Below, in pieces: positions 49,293-58,182 of a stretch of DNA of 64,000 nucleotides. The notes beneath the pieces are model-generated. The model had not been told where the DNA came from. It was given only the letters and a program-made list of their open reading frames with translations, and ran no database searches. Position 1 is the first letter of the stretch, and each line of letters begins with the position of its first letter. This DNA is from Granulicella sp. S156 (lineage in GTDB: Bacteria; Acidobacteriota; Terriglobia; Terriglobales; Acidobacteriaceae): the NCBI RefSeq assembly GCF_009766105.1, contig NZ_LMUH01000025.1, positions 253,190 to 317,189 of the forward strand. Reading direction: 5' to 3'. Position numbers and translations under genes: made by a program.

Positions 49293-50819
49293 ATGTCCGC
49301 CGAAGACATTTTGTGGCCGCAACTGATAGTGCTGTCGAACCGGCCCGATCTGACGCTGCAAGCCCAGGTGCGAGGCGCTATCGCACAAGCTGTGATCGAT
49401 CACCGATTGCCTCCGGGTACTACATTGCCGTCGTCGCGCAGGCTGGCCGAGATGCTGGGTATCAGCCGAAACACTGTAGTGTCCGCCTACGATCTGCTTA
49501 CTCTTGATGGTTTTCTGCTTGCGCAGAGCCGGGCGCGGCATGTCGTTAATCCTTCCGCGCTGGAGAATGCGTCACAAGCGGCCGGGAAACAGTCAGAAAT
49601 CTATCGGAGACGGCCCGATTGGAACACGCGATTGCTACACGCGCCATCGCGTGCTCGACACGTGACCAAGCCGGTGGATTGGTACAACTATCCCTACCCT
49701 TTTGTTTACGGTCAGCCCGATCCGACATTGTTCCCAACGGCAGAGTGGCGCGAAGCCGTGCAACTGACGCTGCGTTCTCCTGTCATCCGTACGTGGGCTG
49801 GAGATCAGGTCGATGCAGACGATCCCGTGCTCATCGAGCAACTAATAAAACAAGTTCTGCCGCGGCGAGGCATATGGGCCTCGCAGGATCAGATCTTAAT
49901 CACAATCGGCGCACAGCAAGCGCTATATCTGACGGCAGCCCTGCTGCTTAACCGGGAAAGAACCGTTGGTCTCGAACAGCCTTGCTACCCGGACATTCGC
50001 AATGTCTGCCGGCAGTTTAGTGCGCACATCGTCGGTTTGCCGATGGATCGGGAAGGACTGAGCCTAACTGCCGCCCTCGCCGACTGCGACCTCCTGTTCG
50101 TTCAGCCAAGCCATCAGAACCCAACGAGCGTAACAACATCACTATCCAGGCGGCGCGAACTGTTGCAGGCAGCAGCCGTTCACGATCTCCTGGTCGTTGA
50201 GGATGACTACGACAGCGAGTTGACCTTCGCAGGGGAAGCCAGCCCCGCACTCAAAGCGCTCGATCAAGATGACCGGGTAATCTATATCGGCAGCCTGTCT
50301 AAAACACTCGCCCCCGGCTTGCGCCTGGGTTACATGGTTGCAGCTCCGGAGTTCATTGCTGAGGCACGGGCGATGAGACGGTTGACGGTTCGCCATCCTC
50401 CCAGCAACAACCAACGCGCCATCGCACTCTTTCTACAACTAGGCCATTACCACACTGCAATCAAGCGTCTTATCGCGGCCTACCGGAGCCGGGCGACAGC
50501 GTTAGCCGAGGGGTTACGCTTGCATCTGCCGGAGATGGCGTTCGATCTGCCAACCGGTGGTTCGGCTTTATGGGCAGAAGGACCGCCCGAAATATCGTTT
50601 GACTCTAAGGTGAAGATGGCTGCGAAGCTAGGACTACTGTTCGACCCCGGATCGGTGTTCTTCGACCATCCGGATCCACCAGAGAATTTCGTTCGACTTG
50701 GCTATTCTTCGATACCAGTCGAACGCATCGACTCGGGAATCCGCGCCCTGGCTCGTACTCTGTATTCTTCCGCTCCGTCTGGACAGCATTCCCGACAGAC
50801 GCCACCAGAAAGCCTTTGA
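49293..50819 (+). CDS. MocR-type GntR/aminotransferase regulator
   Basis: 508 residues. N-terminal GntR winged helix at about 15-80 (LQAQVRGAIAQAVIDHRLPP, LAEMLGISRNTVVSAYDLL) fused to a fold-type I PLP domain: ITIGAQQALYLTAALLLN, VQPSHQNPTSVTTS, VVEDDYDSELTF, and the Schiff-base Lys in YIGSLSKTLAPGLRLGY. PdxR and GabR are relatives; they sense PLP or amines. The ATG has AGGAG seven bases upstream; a GTG at 49272 is in the hairpin. No PLP-synthesis or transporter gene lies next to it, so the target is unknown. Confidence 0.9.
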   Translation: MSAEDILWPQLIVLSNRPDLTLQAQVRGAIAQAVIDHRLPPGTTLPSSRRLAEMLGISRNTVVSAYDLLTLDGFLLAQSRARHVVNPSALENASQAAGKQSEIYRRRPDWNTRLLHAPSRARHVTKPVDWYNYPYPFVYGQPDPTLFPTAEWREAVQLTLRSPVIRTWAGDQVDADDPVLIEQLIKQVLPRRGIWASQDQILITIGAQQALYLTAALLLNRERTVGLEQPCYPDIRNVCRQFSAHIVGLPMDREGLSLTAALADCDLLFVQPSHQNPTSVTTSLSRRRELLQAAAVHDLLVVEDDYDSELTFAGEASPALKALDQDDRVIYIGSLSKTLAPGLRLGYMVAAPEFIAEARAMRRLTVRHPPSNNQRAIALFLQLGHYHTAIKRLIAAYRSRATALAEGLRLHLPEMAFDLPTGGSALWAEGPPEISFDSKVKMAAKLGLLFDPGSVFFDHPDPPENFVRLGYSSIPVERIDSGIRALARTLYSSAPSGQHSRQTPPESL

Positions 50820-50861
50820 GCGGAGTTCCCTCTTCGAAAAATTGCTATAGTGAACGGAACC

Positions 50862-51338
50862 ATGAAGCATTTTGCAGCTATTTCATTGCTATCGACGCTA
50901 GCCCTTGCCGGCTGCCGCGCTACCCCGCCCTCGTCCACCGAAACCAAGGTCGCTTACTGGACCAAGCACCACATCACTATCGGTGGAAAGAAGGATGTCA
51001 ATCCCATTAAGGCGAGCGCTGAAAACATCGAAGAAGGAAAACAACTTTTTACTTCCTACTGCATGGTCTGTCATGGCCTCGATGGCCAGAACACCGGTGT
51101 TCCCTTTGCCGCAACCATCTCTCCGCCTGTTCCCTCGCTGGCGTTGCCGCAGGTTCAGGCCTATACAGACGGCCAGCTCAAGTGGATCATCGAGAACGGA
51201 ATCTATCCTTCCGGTATGCCGCCGTCAAAAGGCGAGTTCTCCAATGACGAGATGTGGGAGATGGTTCTTTATATTCGCCATCTGCCTAAGGCCGGTAGCC
51301 TTGGGGAGCCTGCCGTTTATAACGGCGCTTCAAAGTAG
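50862..51338 (+). CDS. lipoprotein c-type cytochrome
   Basis: 158 residues. Lipobox LALAGC (lipidated Cys18), then a single haem site Cys67-Cys70-His71 (SYCMVCHGLDGQ) and a distal Met in IYPSGMPPSKGEFSNDEMW. Class I cytochrome fold. Anchored in the outer face of a membrane, it would pass electrons in the periplasm. It converges with a second cytochrome gene and shares a terminator. Confidence 0.88.
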   Translation: MKHFAAISLLSTLALAGCRATPPSSTETKVAYWTKHHITIGGKKDVNPIKASAENIEEGKQLFTSYCMVCHGLDGQNTGVPFAATISPPVPSLALPQVQAYTDGQLKWIIENGIYPSGMPPSKGEFSNDEMWEMVLYIRHLPKAGSLGEPAVYNGASK

Positions 51339-51402
51339 CCCTTTTCGGTGTTGTTGGACTATGCCGTAAAACGTGCTTTTTGACTGTAGGGCCTAGGAAA
51401 GC

Positions 51403-51433
51403 AGAGGCGCGTGCGAATATCGCACACGCCTCT
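51403..51433. terminator. bidirectional terminator between two cytochrome genes
   Basis: AGAGGCG-C-GTGCG and CGCAC-A-CGCCTCT form a 12-bp stem with one mismatch and a 5-base loop (AATAT). TTTC follows on the plus strand. The convergent gene ends are 65 and 21 bp away. Confidence 0.8.
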
Positions 51434-51453
51434 TTCTGGCAAAGTGTTTTTCT

Positions 51454-51870
51454 TTACTTGGGAGTTGCTGCCGGCATGATGGCTCCAGCCTTGATCCAAT
51501 CCGTCACGGTCTGGATGTCAGCGTCTGAGAGCTTCGGCTTGTTCGGAGGCATATCCTTCGGGTCCGACGATGGGCCTTCGTGACGGATCAGCGTGAGCAG
51601 AAGAGACTTGGACGGATCGCCTGGCACGAGCGCGGGTCCAGTATGTCCGCCCTTGAGCAGAGTTTCGCGCGTGTCTATGTTCAGGCCACCGCGATGATTG
51701 ATTCCACCATGACAACGTGCGCAGTTCGTATCGAAGATCGGCTTAACGCGGGCTGTATAAAATTCAGGCTTCGAAGCGTCCTCTCGAGCCTGAACGGATG
51801 TTGTATTTAACCCGATGGTTAAAAGCACTAGAGTGCTGAAGCCCGTGAAACCTACAACGACGGATCGCAT
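51454..51870 (-). CDS. periplasmic c-type cytochrome (planctomycete-type)
   Basis: 138 residues. Signal peptide 1-29 (LVLLTIGLNTTSVQA). The haem site is Cys50-Cys53-His54 (FDTNCARCHGG), followed by GGLNIDTRETLLKGGHTGPA, LVPGDPSKSLLLTLIR and the Met-bearing PKDMPPNKPKLSDADI. This is the PSCyt1 kind of domain found at the start of large planctomycete and acidobacterial proteins; here it stands alone. GGAGG before the ATG. Confidence 0.85.
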   Translation of the reverse strand: MRSVVVGFTGFSTLVLLTIGLNTTSVQAREDASKPEFYTARVKPIFDTNCARCHGGINHRGGLNIDTRETLLKGGHTGPALVPGDPSKSLLLTLIRHEGPSSDPKDMPPNKPKLSDADIQTVTDWIKAGAIMPAATPK

Positions 51871-51957
51871 GTTACCTCCAATGAGTGGGGAAATTTAGAA
51901 CGTGATGATGTGAGCATACGGCCAGACTAGGCAAGAAACCAAACTTGTTTCCATACA

Positions 51958-52914
51958 ATGAAGGCCATGCGCACCATCGTCATTACCGGACCTCCACCGG
52001 TACAGATCCTCGATGTGACCGGGCCGCTCGAGGTATTTTCCCAAGTACCGGGCTACGAGATCGTTCTTGGAAGCCCCGATGGGGACAATGCCCTGCGTAC
52101 CAGCCGCGGAATCTCCCTTAGCCCTGCGAAATCCCTCTACGACCTTGACGGCCCTATCGATACGTTGATGGTGGCGGGTGGCCCCGGAGCAGAGAGCGGC
52201 CAATACGATGAGCGTTTTCTTGGCTGGGTGCGCAAGGCGGCTGAGCGCTCAAGACGCGTGGCCTCCATCTGTACCGGAGCATTCCCCCTGGCGGCAGCGG
52301 GGCTGCTCGATGGGAAGCGAGTCGTCACTCACTGGGATTTCTGTGATCGGCTGGCACGCGAGTTTCCGGCTGTGACCGTAACCCCCAATCCTATCTATAT
52401 GCACGATGGGTCTGTTTACACGTCAGCTGGTATCACCGCAGGCATCGACCTTACGCTCGCACTTGTCGAAGAGGACCACGGACATAAGGTGGCGCTTGAT
52501 GTAGCCCGGCGGCTGGTGATGTTCCTTGTTCGTCCGGGCGGGCAGGCACAGTACAGCCATATGCTGTCACACCAGGCGGTTACGTCCAAACCACTCCGCG
52601 AGCTCCAGGTGTGGATGATGGAGAACCTACGCGACAACCTGACGATTGAGCGCCTGGCGGAGCGGATGGGCATGAGTCCTCGCCACTTTACCCGCACGTG
52701 TTTACGCGAAACAAAGATGAACCCAGGGCAATTTGTCGATCGAATGCGGGTAGAAGCAGCCCAACAGATGATCGACAGCTCCGATATGGGCCTCAAAGAG
52801 ATCGCGGATGCCTGCGGCTTTCAGAATGCCGACTCGATGCGCCGCACGTTTCTACGCATTCTCGGGGTGACAGCCGGCGACTATAGCCGCCGGTTCAATC
52901 GCAAATACAGCTAG
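51958..52914 (+). CDS. GlxA-family AraC-type regulator
   Basis: 318 residues. The N-terminal DJ-1/PfpI-like domain keeps the nucleophile-elbow Cys105 (SICTGAFPLAAAGLLDG) and AGGPGAESG; the C-terminal AraC domain has two HTH units (LTIERLAERMGMSPRHFTRT and LKEIADACGFQNADSMRRTF). Such regulators in other bacteria respond to amino acid derivatives or quaternary amines. Divergent from the second cytochrome gene (87 bp apart), so it may regulate it. Confidence 0.9.
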   Translation: MKAMRTIVITGPPPVQILDVTGPLEVFSQVPGYEIVLGSPDGDNALRTSRGISLSPAKSLYDLDGPIDTLMVAGGPGAESGQYDERFLGWVRKAAERSRRVASICTGAFPLAAAGLLDGKRVVTHWDFCDRLAREFPAVTVTPNPIYMHDGSVYTSAGITAGIDLTLALVEEDHGHKVALDVARRLVMFLVRPGGQAQYSHMLSHQAVTSKPLRELQVWMMENLRDNLTIERLAERMGMSPRHFTRTCLRETKMNPGQFVDRMRVEAAQQMIDSSDMGLKEIADACGFQNADSMRRTFLRILGVTAGDYSRRFNRKYS

Positions 52915-52925
52915 GCGGCGGAACA

Positions 52926-54308
52926 TCACACCGCAAGGGGTAGCTCCAGATGAACGACGAGTCCGCCGGTCGAAGCATTCGTTGCCTTCACCGTGCCGCC
53001 ATACATTCGGACGATGCGATCCGTAATCGCCAGCCCTAAACCCGCGCCTCCAGTCTGCTCAGCATTATTTGTGAGTACCCGATAGAAAGGCTGGAAGATC
53101 TTTTCAAGATGTTGCGCGGACACACCAGGACCATGATCGCGCACCTGAACTACAGCCCACGAGTGCTCGGAGAAGATCTGCCTGTCTATTGTGATCTCTA
53201 TCTTGCTGTTGGGTTGCGAGTAGCGAATGGCATTGCGGACTACATTTTCGATGGCCCGGCGCAACTGCTCCTTGGTGGCCCTGGTCGCGCATGGGTCCGA
53301 CGAATAGACGACGACAGCACATTGTTTGGTCTGTGCCTCAAAGTTTCCATCGACGGCAAGCTCCTGAACGAGGCTGGTGAGGTCTACCGTCTCCTGAGGG
53401 CTCGGATCTGCTCCGCTGTTGATGCGGGCAAGAGTAAGAAGCTGTCCAATCAACTGATCGAGATGTTCCACCTCCGACTCGATGCGGTCCAGATACTCTG
53501 TCCGTTCCTCTGGAGGACATTGCCGCAGCAAGCCCTCTGCAACGCTGAGGCGAGCCAGAGGGGAACGCAGTTCGTGGGAGACGTCTCCCAAAAGCCGTTG
53601 CTGCCCCTGGACCAGGGATTCGATTCGCTCGGCCATTCGGTCAAAGCTCCTGCCGAGGCGTCCAATCTCATCGCGTCGCGACCTAATGCTTTGGTCGCTG
53701 CGCGTATCCAACCAGCCATCTGCGATTCGGCCTGCAGCGGTGCTTAGCTGCACGACCGGATTAGAGATGTGACGGGCAAGCAAAAAGCAGAAGCCCCCTC
53801 CAACCAAAATAATTGTGAGCAAGCCGAACAACCTGGAAAAGCCGAGTCTTCCGGCCATCTTAATCATGGAAGGAGCAGGGATGACGAGCAGTATCGTGTA
53901 TCTGTGTCCGCTCGTTGCAACCGTCTGCTGGGCTGCGAAGCTGCCTCGATTTCCAACTCTTCCGACGAAAGGTTCCGCATCGCTCGTAGATCTCGCGACC
54001 TCTATCCCATCGGCAGAAGGGCTGCGACCCAATACATCTTTGCCACTTGCATCAAAGATGTATGCATCTACATCGCCGCTTTGATTCATACGATGCAAAT
54101 GATTTTTCAAGCCTGCGGGACCATCGTGCTCATAGATATCCGCGGCCAACTTTGCTTCGAGAGGCAGATAGAGCGATATTCTGTTCAGAATTTCTTTACG
54201 CAATGATTCATTCATGCCCGTAATGAGTGTGCCAACAAACAGAGTCGCAGCAATCATCAGAAATGCCAGGCAGAACCAAAGGAAAATCTTGAGGAACAGG
54301 TTTCGCAT
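52926..54308 (-). CDS. CpxA-like sensor histidine kinase
   Basis: 460 residues. TM1 at about 8-30 (FLWFCLAFLMIAATLFVGTL), periplasmic sensor of about 130 residues, TM2 near 165-185 (LFGLLTIILVGGGFCFLLAR), HAMP, HisKA with LLGDVSHELRSPLARLSVAE, HATPase with NVVRNAIRYSQPNS, DHGPGVSAQHLEKIFQPFYR and GGAGLGLAITDRI. Arrangement and motifs are those of CpxA. It starts six bp after the response regulator. Envelope stress is the likely signal. Confidence 0.87.
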   Translation of the reverse strand: MRNLFLKIFLWFCLAFLMIAATLFVGTLITGMNESLRKEILNRISLYLPLEAKLAADIYEHDGPAGLKNHLHRMNQSGDVDAYIFDASGKDVLGRSPSADGIEVARSTSDAEPFVGRVGNRGSFAAQQTVATSGHRYTILLVIPAPSMIKMAGRLGFSRLFGLLTIILVGGGFCFLLARHISNPVVQLSTAAGRIADGWLDTRSDQSIRSRRDEIGRLGRSFDRMAERIESLVQGQQRLLGDVSHELRSPLARLSVAEGLLRQCPPEERTEYLDRIESEVEHLDQLIGQLLTLARINSGADPSPQETVDLTSLVQELAVDGNFEAQTKQCAVVVYSSDPCATRATKEQLRRAIENVVRNAIRYSQPNSKIEITIDRQIFSEHSWAVVQVRDHGPGVSAQHLEKIFQPFYRVLTNNAEQTGGAGLGLAITDRIVRMYGGTVKATNASTGGLVVHLELPLAV

Positions 54309-54313
54309 CTTCC

Positions 54314-55060
54314 CTATTCGCTCCCTGCTCGATCCGTCAGAGCATAAAGGTAGCCGACTCCACGAATACCCTTGATTCGTTCGGTGCCATTCGGAGCGTT
54401 GCCAACCTTCTTTCGCAGACTCCAGACATGCGTGTCGATGCTTCGGTCATAGGGCGAAAACTCTCGCCCTAATACATCTTTGGTGAGCTCTTCGCGCCCC
54501 ACGACAGATCCCGCCGAGCGCAGCAGTCTCTCCAAGAGATCAAATTCGACGGTCGTTAGATTGAGCGTTACGCTTCCGCACCGGACCGTTCGCGCACCGG
54601 GGTTCAGCTCCATATCGCCGATTTGAATCGAGGCGGCTCCAGAGATTGCGCCATTGGTCTTCGTCGAGCTCGTTCTACGCAAGATAGCGCGGATGCGCGC
54701 CAGGAGTTCACGGGTGATAAATGGTTTGGAGAGATAGTCGTCTGCCCCCATCTCCAGCCCTAAGATCCGATCGGGATCATCGCCGCGGGCGGTGAGCATC
54801 AGGACCGGCGTACTGGACTTCGTCCGAATCTGCCGGAGAGCCTCAAAACCATCCATGTCCGGGAGCATTACGTCGAGGACAACTAAATCGTACGTATCAG
54901 AAAGAGCCCGTTCAACACCTAGTCCGCTGGCTTGAACCGTCTGGACCGAATATCCTTCCGCCCCGAGGAAGCGCGAAACCAGCTTACAGAGCTCTGCATC
55001 ATCGTCGACGACTAAGATACGTCCCGCCACCGACTCCGATTTGTAATCCGCCACAGGCAT
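54314..55060 (-). CDS. CpxR-like response regulator
   Basis: 248 residues. Receiver with Asp19-Asp20-Asp21 and phospho-acceptor Asp63 (LVVLDVMLPDMDG), switch Lys in DDYLSKPF, and winged helix (LTTVEFDLLERLLRSAGSVV, DRSIDTHVWSLRKKVGN). Forms a system with the kinase downstream. Four CTTGAC/CTCGAC repeats, at 10 or 11-bp steps, lie about 100 bp upstream in the divergent promoter region. The RND operon begins 1.9 kb away, on the other strand. Confidence 0.9.
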   Translation of the reverse strand: MPVADYKSESVAGRILVVDDDAELCKLVSRFLGAEGYSVQTVQASGLGVERALSDTYDLVVLDVMLPDMDGFEALRQIRTKSSTPVLMLTARGDDPDRILGLEMGADDYLSKPFITRELLARIRAILRRTSSTKTNGAISGAASIQIGDMELNPGARTVRCGSVTLNLTTVEFDLLERLLRSAGSVVGREELTKDVLGREFSPYDRSIDTHVWSLRKKVGNAPNGTERIKGIRGVGYLYALTDRAGSE

Positions 55061-55158
55061 GAGGCACTCAGCTTTACCTTTCTACGAGGCTTCTCGCCGC
55101 ACCTTTCATTGTAGGTCTCCTCTTCTACTGCGCCGTCGAGAAATGTCAACCCCTTTCC

Positions 55159-55195
55159 CTTGACAATCCTCGACACGCACTTGACCAAACTTGAC
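55159..55195. promoter_or_regulatory. four helically phased CTTGAC repeats
   Basis: CTTGAC at 55159, CTCGAC at 55169, CTTGAC at 55180 and CTTGAC at 55190: steps of 10, 11 and 10 bp, one DNA turn each. Tandem direct half-sites one turn apart are the standard target of OmpR/PhoB-family dimers. The array is between the divergent CpxR-like gene (start at 55060) and the gene at 55259, and could control both. Confidence 0.7.
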
Positions 55196-55258
55196 ATAAC
55201 TTCTGCAACTCGGAGAGTCCAATCGCAAGAACGAAATACCACTCCAGATGTCGAAGGC

Positions 55259-56128
55259 ATGACCCGTATGGCGCAATTGAGTACTTGTTGGACGAAGAAT
55301 GGATGGAAAAATCGATACAGCGTGGTACTTTCATCCCTCTTTACAAAGCAGCGGCCACGACCTTCTATCAGGCTGTTGCTTCCGGTGGTTATCGCTATTT
55401 CAACAAGCTCCGTATTAAGGGCACAAGTTCAGACTATCGCTGAATCTACATCGTCTTCGGACCCCCAAAGCCAGAATCTGCCCGACGCGCCGGCACCCGC
55501 ACAACAAAACCCCCAATCACAGACTCCTTTCTGGATGCATCGCTATGGCCAGCTTGACGAGCCGATGGACCTTGACGACAAGTTCAAATTCTTTATCGAG
55601 CCCGCATTCGGGCCTCGTGCCGTTTTCAGCACGGCGGTTCGCACCGGAATACGCATGGCAGACCCACCCAAAGGCTATCCTCACGATTGGCACTCGGGCA
55701 TAGGAGCGTATGGGCGCCTCTACGGAGATAGCTTTGCTCGCAACGGAGCGGAGAGTATTGGACGCTTTTCGGCCTCGACGCTTTTGCACGAGGACCCTCG
55801 CTATCGACGCTCCTCCAGCACCTTCGTTCCCATGCGCATAGCGCATGCCCTCAGCTACACGTTCGTCGACAGGACAGATGGTGGAAGTCTCACTCCTGCG
55901 ATTTCAAACTTCACCGGAGCGGCAGCCAATGGATTTATCGGGAACCTATACCTTCCTCCCGGCTTCGACAATCTGACCCATGCGGGCCAGAGAAGCATTG
56001 ATGCCTTTGGAGGATTAGCGGGCCAGAACCTTCTGCAAGAGTTTGCACCGGACCTCGGCCATGCCCTAAGAAAAATCCATGTACCGCATATCCCGCTACC
56101 GCCGGTTTGGTGGACTGGAGACAAATAA
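55259..56128 (+). CDS. exported protein of unknown function
   Basis: 289 residues from the ATG at 55259; a second ATG at 55268 is possible. A hydrophobic segment at about 38-57 (LLLPVVIAISTSSVLRAQ) is a signal peptide. A Gln/Pro/Asp linker follows (PDAPAPAQQNPQSQ), then a compact domain with FFIEPAFGPRAVFSTAVRTG, RFSASTLLHEDPRYRRSSS and a tail of Pro and Trp (HIPLPPVWWTG). Related proteins are common as hypotheticals in Acidobacteria. The phased repeats upstream suggest control by the CpxR-like regulator. The next gene begins two bp after its stop. Confidence 0.6.
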   Translation: MTRMAQLSTCWTKNGWKNRYSVVLSSLFTKQRPRPSIRLLLPVVIAISTSSVLRAQVQTIAESTSSSDPQSQNLPDAPAPAQQNPQSQTPFWMHRYGQLDEPMDLDDKFKFFIEPAFGPRAVFSTAVRTGIRMADPPKGYPHDWHSGIGAYGRLYGDSFARNGAESIGRFSASTLLHEDPRYRRSSSTFVPMRIAHALSYTFVDRTDGGSLTPAISNFTGAAANGFIGNLYLPPGFDNLTHAGQRSIDAFGGLAGQNLLQEFAPDLGHALRKIHVPHIPLPPVWWTGDK

Positions 56129-56130
56129 CT

Positions 56131-56730
56131 ATGCGGGCCTGGGACTCCACTCTCCATGGTTTGCGGCGGCAGCTCTCTGCAACGAGCTCTGCCCAACCGA
56201 ACCATCGGGTACCACTAGCCTCCGATGTGACCGTGGATGAGGTGTTCTGGCAACATCTCTGGGAGTTTTATCGACTTGCGTTTGTGCTATGTGGAGATAC
56301 AGTATCGGCAGAAAGGATTCTTGTAGACACCTACGAGCGCGCCAGGGTGGCTACCTATGTGAAGCCTAACTGGCACACTCGCTGGGTGAAACATTGCCTG
56401 ATCTCAGCCAGCGTCGAACACATTCGCAAGCTAAACACTGAAGCATCTCTCGGCAAAGCTCACGATACCTGCTGGAGCGATTCACTGCCCGTTCCGTTCT
56501 GCTCGAACTTTCCACGTATTCTTTTCGTACTGCGGATATGGGAAGGAATCTCAACTGCGGATGCGTGCCGCTACTGCGCGCTCTCGCGAACGAATGCCGA
56601 GGCTATTCTGCTGGATACATGGATGCAAATACGCAGCCACCCCGAATCTCTTGCTGAGTTTGCTGCCAGGCTTCAGTTCCCTCTTGAACGAGTGCCTCAA
56701 GGGCACGAGAAGACGAAGGACGCTGCGTAG
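56131..56730 (+). CDS. degenerate ECF sigma-like protein
   Basis: 199 residues starting two bp after the previous stop, so translation is coupled. Residues about 40-100 (FYRLAFVLCGDTVSAERILV) recall sigma region 2, and 130-175 (FPRILFVLRIWEGISTADAC, RYCALSRTNAEAILL) recall region 4, where the family pattern is VFVLRDWEGLSTAEAA followed by an HTH. The region 2 -10 recognition helices are weak. It may be an inactive or highly diverged sigma factor; the HTH could still bind DNA. Confidence 0.45.
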   Translation: MRAWDSTLHGLRRQLSATSSAQPNHRVPLASDVTVDEVFWQHLWEFYRLAFVLCGDTVSAERILVDTYERARVATYVKPNWHTRWVKHCLISASVEHIRKLNTEASLGKAHDTCWSDSLPVPFCSNFPRILFVLRIWEGISTADACRYCALSRTNAEAILLDTWMQIRSHPESLAEFAARLQFPLERVPQGHEKTKDAA

Positions 56731-56928
56731 ATGAAAGATTCCACTGAAAGTTATTGATCTAAAGCGCGAGAGGATCATCTTAACCGTGCGAAGGAAAACA
56801 AACGCAAGCAGAACATCCCCCCTCCTTGCCATTACCAGTATATCGGGCACCAGGGGCTTGCAGCGAGACCCGGGTCGTGACGTAGAGTCGCTAACCTAAG
56901 CCAGAAACTTTAAGAAGAGGTAGAGAAC

Positions 56929-58182
56929 GTGACAAACAACCACGAGGACACAACGGATCATCCTCTGACCACCAAAGACGAGATCGTAGTCCATACCAGG
57001 AAACGCAGACCATGGCTGGGCTGGCTGATCTTCCTACTCGTAGTCGCGGCAATTTTCATCCTGGCCCGTAGACACAAGAGCCAGCAAGAAGCCTCGGAAA
57101 CTACGCCACCACCTCAGATCCCCAATATTAAAGTGGCCGAAGCCCATCGAGGATCTATTGGTTACTATGTCGAAGCACTCGGCACAGTAACGCCTGTAGC
57201 CACCGTCAATCTCTATAGTCAGGTCAATGGCGTGGCTGTGGCAGTGCACTTCACAGAAGGCCAGATCGTTCACCGCGGCGATCCCCTGCTTGACATCGAC
57301 CCACGCCCCTATGAGGCACAGCTCCAGGAGTCGCAGGGCCAACTGGAGCACGATCAGGCCGTTTTGCAACAGGCGAAGATGGACCTCGCACGCTACGAGC
57401 AGGCATCCACACCCGGAGCGCTGGCCAGGCAGACCTTCGAAGATCAACAATCTACCGTCGAGCAATACAAAGGTACCGTCAAGAACGATGTGGGACAGGT
57501 GCAGTATGCGAAGGTACAACTAAGTTATTGCCATCTCACATCCCCCATTAATGGGCGTGTGGGGCTTCGTCTGGTGGATCCAGGGAACACCATCTTTTCC
57601 GGCAGCGCGAGCCCGATCGTCGTTATCACGCAGCTGCAGCCCATTACTGTCGTCTTCAATGTGGCCGAGGACAACCTTAGCCAGGTCCACGATCAAATCC
57701 TGCATCGCAGCGGCTTGCCCGTCGACGCCTTTGACCGCAGCCAACAGGTGAAGCTGGCAACTGGAAAGCTGCTCACACTCGACAATCAAGTCGACACCTC
57801 GACTGGAACCGTGCGGTTCCGTGGACAGTTCGACAACAAAGAACTCAACCTCTTTCCAAATCAGTTCGTCAATGCCAGGTTGCTGGTGAAGACACTGACG
57901 GATGCGGTCCTGGTGCCATCCGCGGCTATCCAGCGCAACGGGACGCAGGCGTTTGTGTATGTCGTCAACGGCGACACCGTGAAGACGCAAAACGTGACGG
58001 AGCTTACAACGGATGGCGATGTCTCCGCGGTGGATGGACTTAATTCCGGCGAGATCGTACCGGTTACCGGGTTCGACAAACTGCAGCAAGGAGCAAAGGT
58101 AAAGGTCCAGAGCCAACAAGCCTTCGGGCAGGCCAATATTGCTCATCAAGAGCCACAGGAGCGCGCCGGGAGGACTCAATGA
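56929..58182 (+). CDS. RND efflux periplasmic adaptor, MdtA-like
   Basis: 417 residues from a GTG start (GAAGAGG upstream). Anchor at about 28-46 ([19 protein letters not shown]). Lipoyl half-motif [20 protein letters not shown], a helical hairpin ([20 protein letters not shown]), the second half-motif [16 protein letters not shown], beta-barrel ([14 protein letters not shown]) and membrane-proximal domain ([19 protein letters not shown]). Membrane-fusion subunit that links an RND pump to an outer membrane channel. Stop and next start overlap as ATGA. Confidence 0.92.
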   Translation: MTNNHEDTTDHPLTTKDEIVVHTRKRRPWLGWLIFLLVVAAIFILARRHKSQQEASETTPPPQIPNIKVAEAHRGSIGYYVEALGTVTPVATVNLYSQVNGVAVAVHFTEGQIVHRGDPLLDIDPRPYEAQLQESQGQLEHDQAVLQQAKMDLARYEQASTPGALARQTFEDQQSTVEQYKGTVKNDVGQVQYAKVQLSYCHLTSPINGRVGLRLVDPGNTIFSGSASPIVVITQLQPITVVFNVAEDNLSQVHDQILHRSGLPVDAFDRSQQVKLATGKLLTLDNQVDTSTGTVRFRGQFDNKELNLFPNQFVNARLLVKTLTDAVLVPSAAIQRNGTQAFVYVVNGDTVKTQNVTELTTDGDVSAVDGLNSGEIVPVTGFDKLQQGAKVKVQSQQAFGQANIAHQEPQERAGRTQ

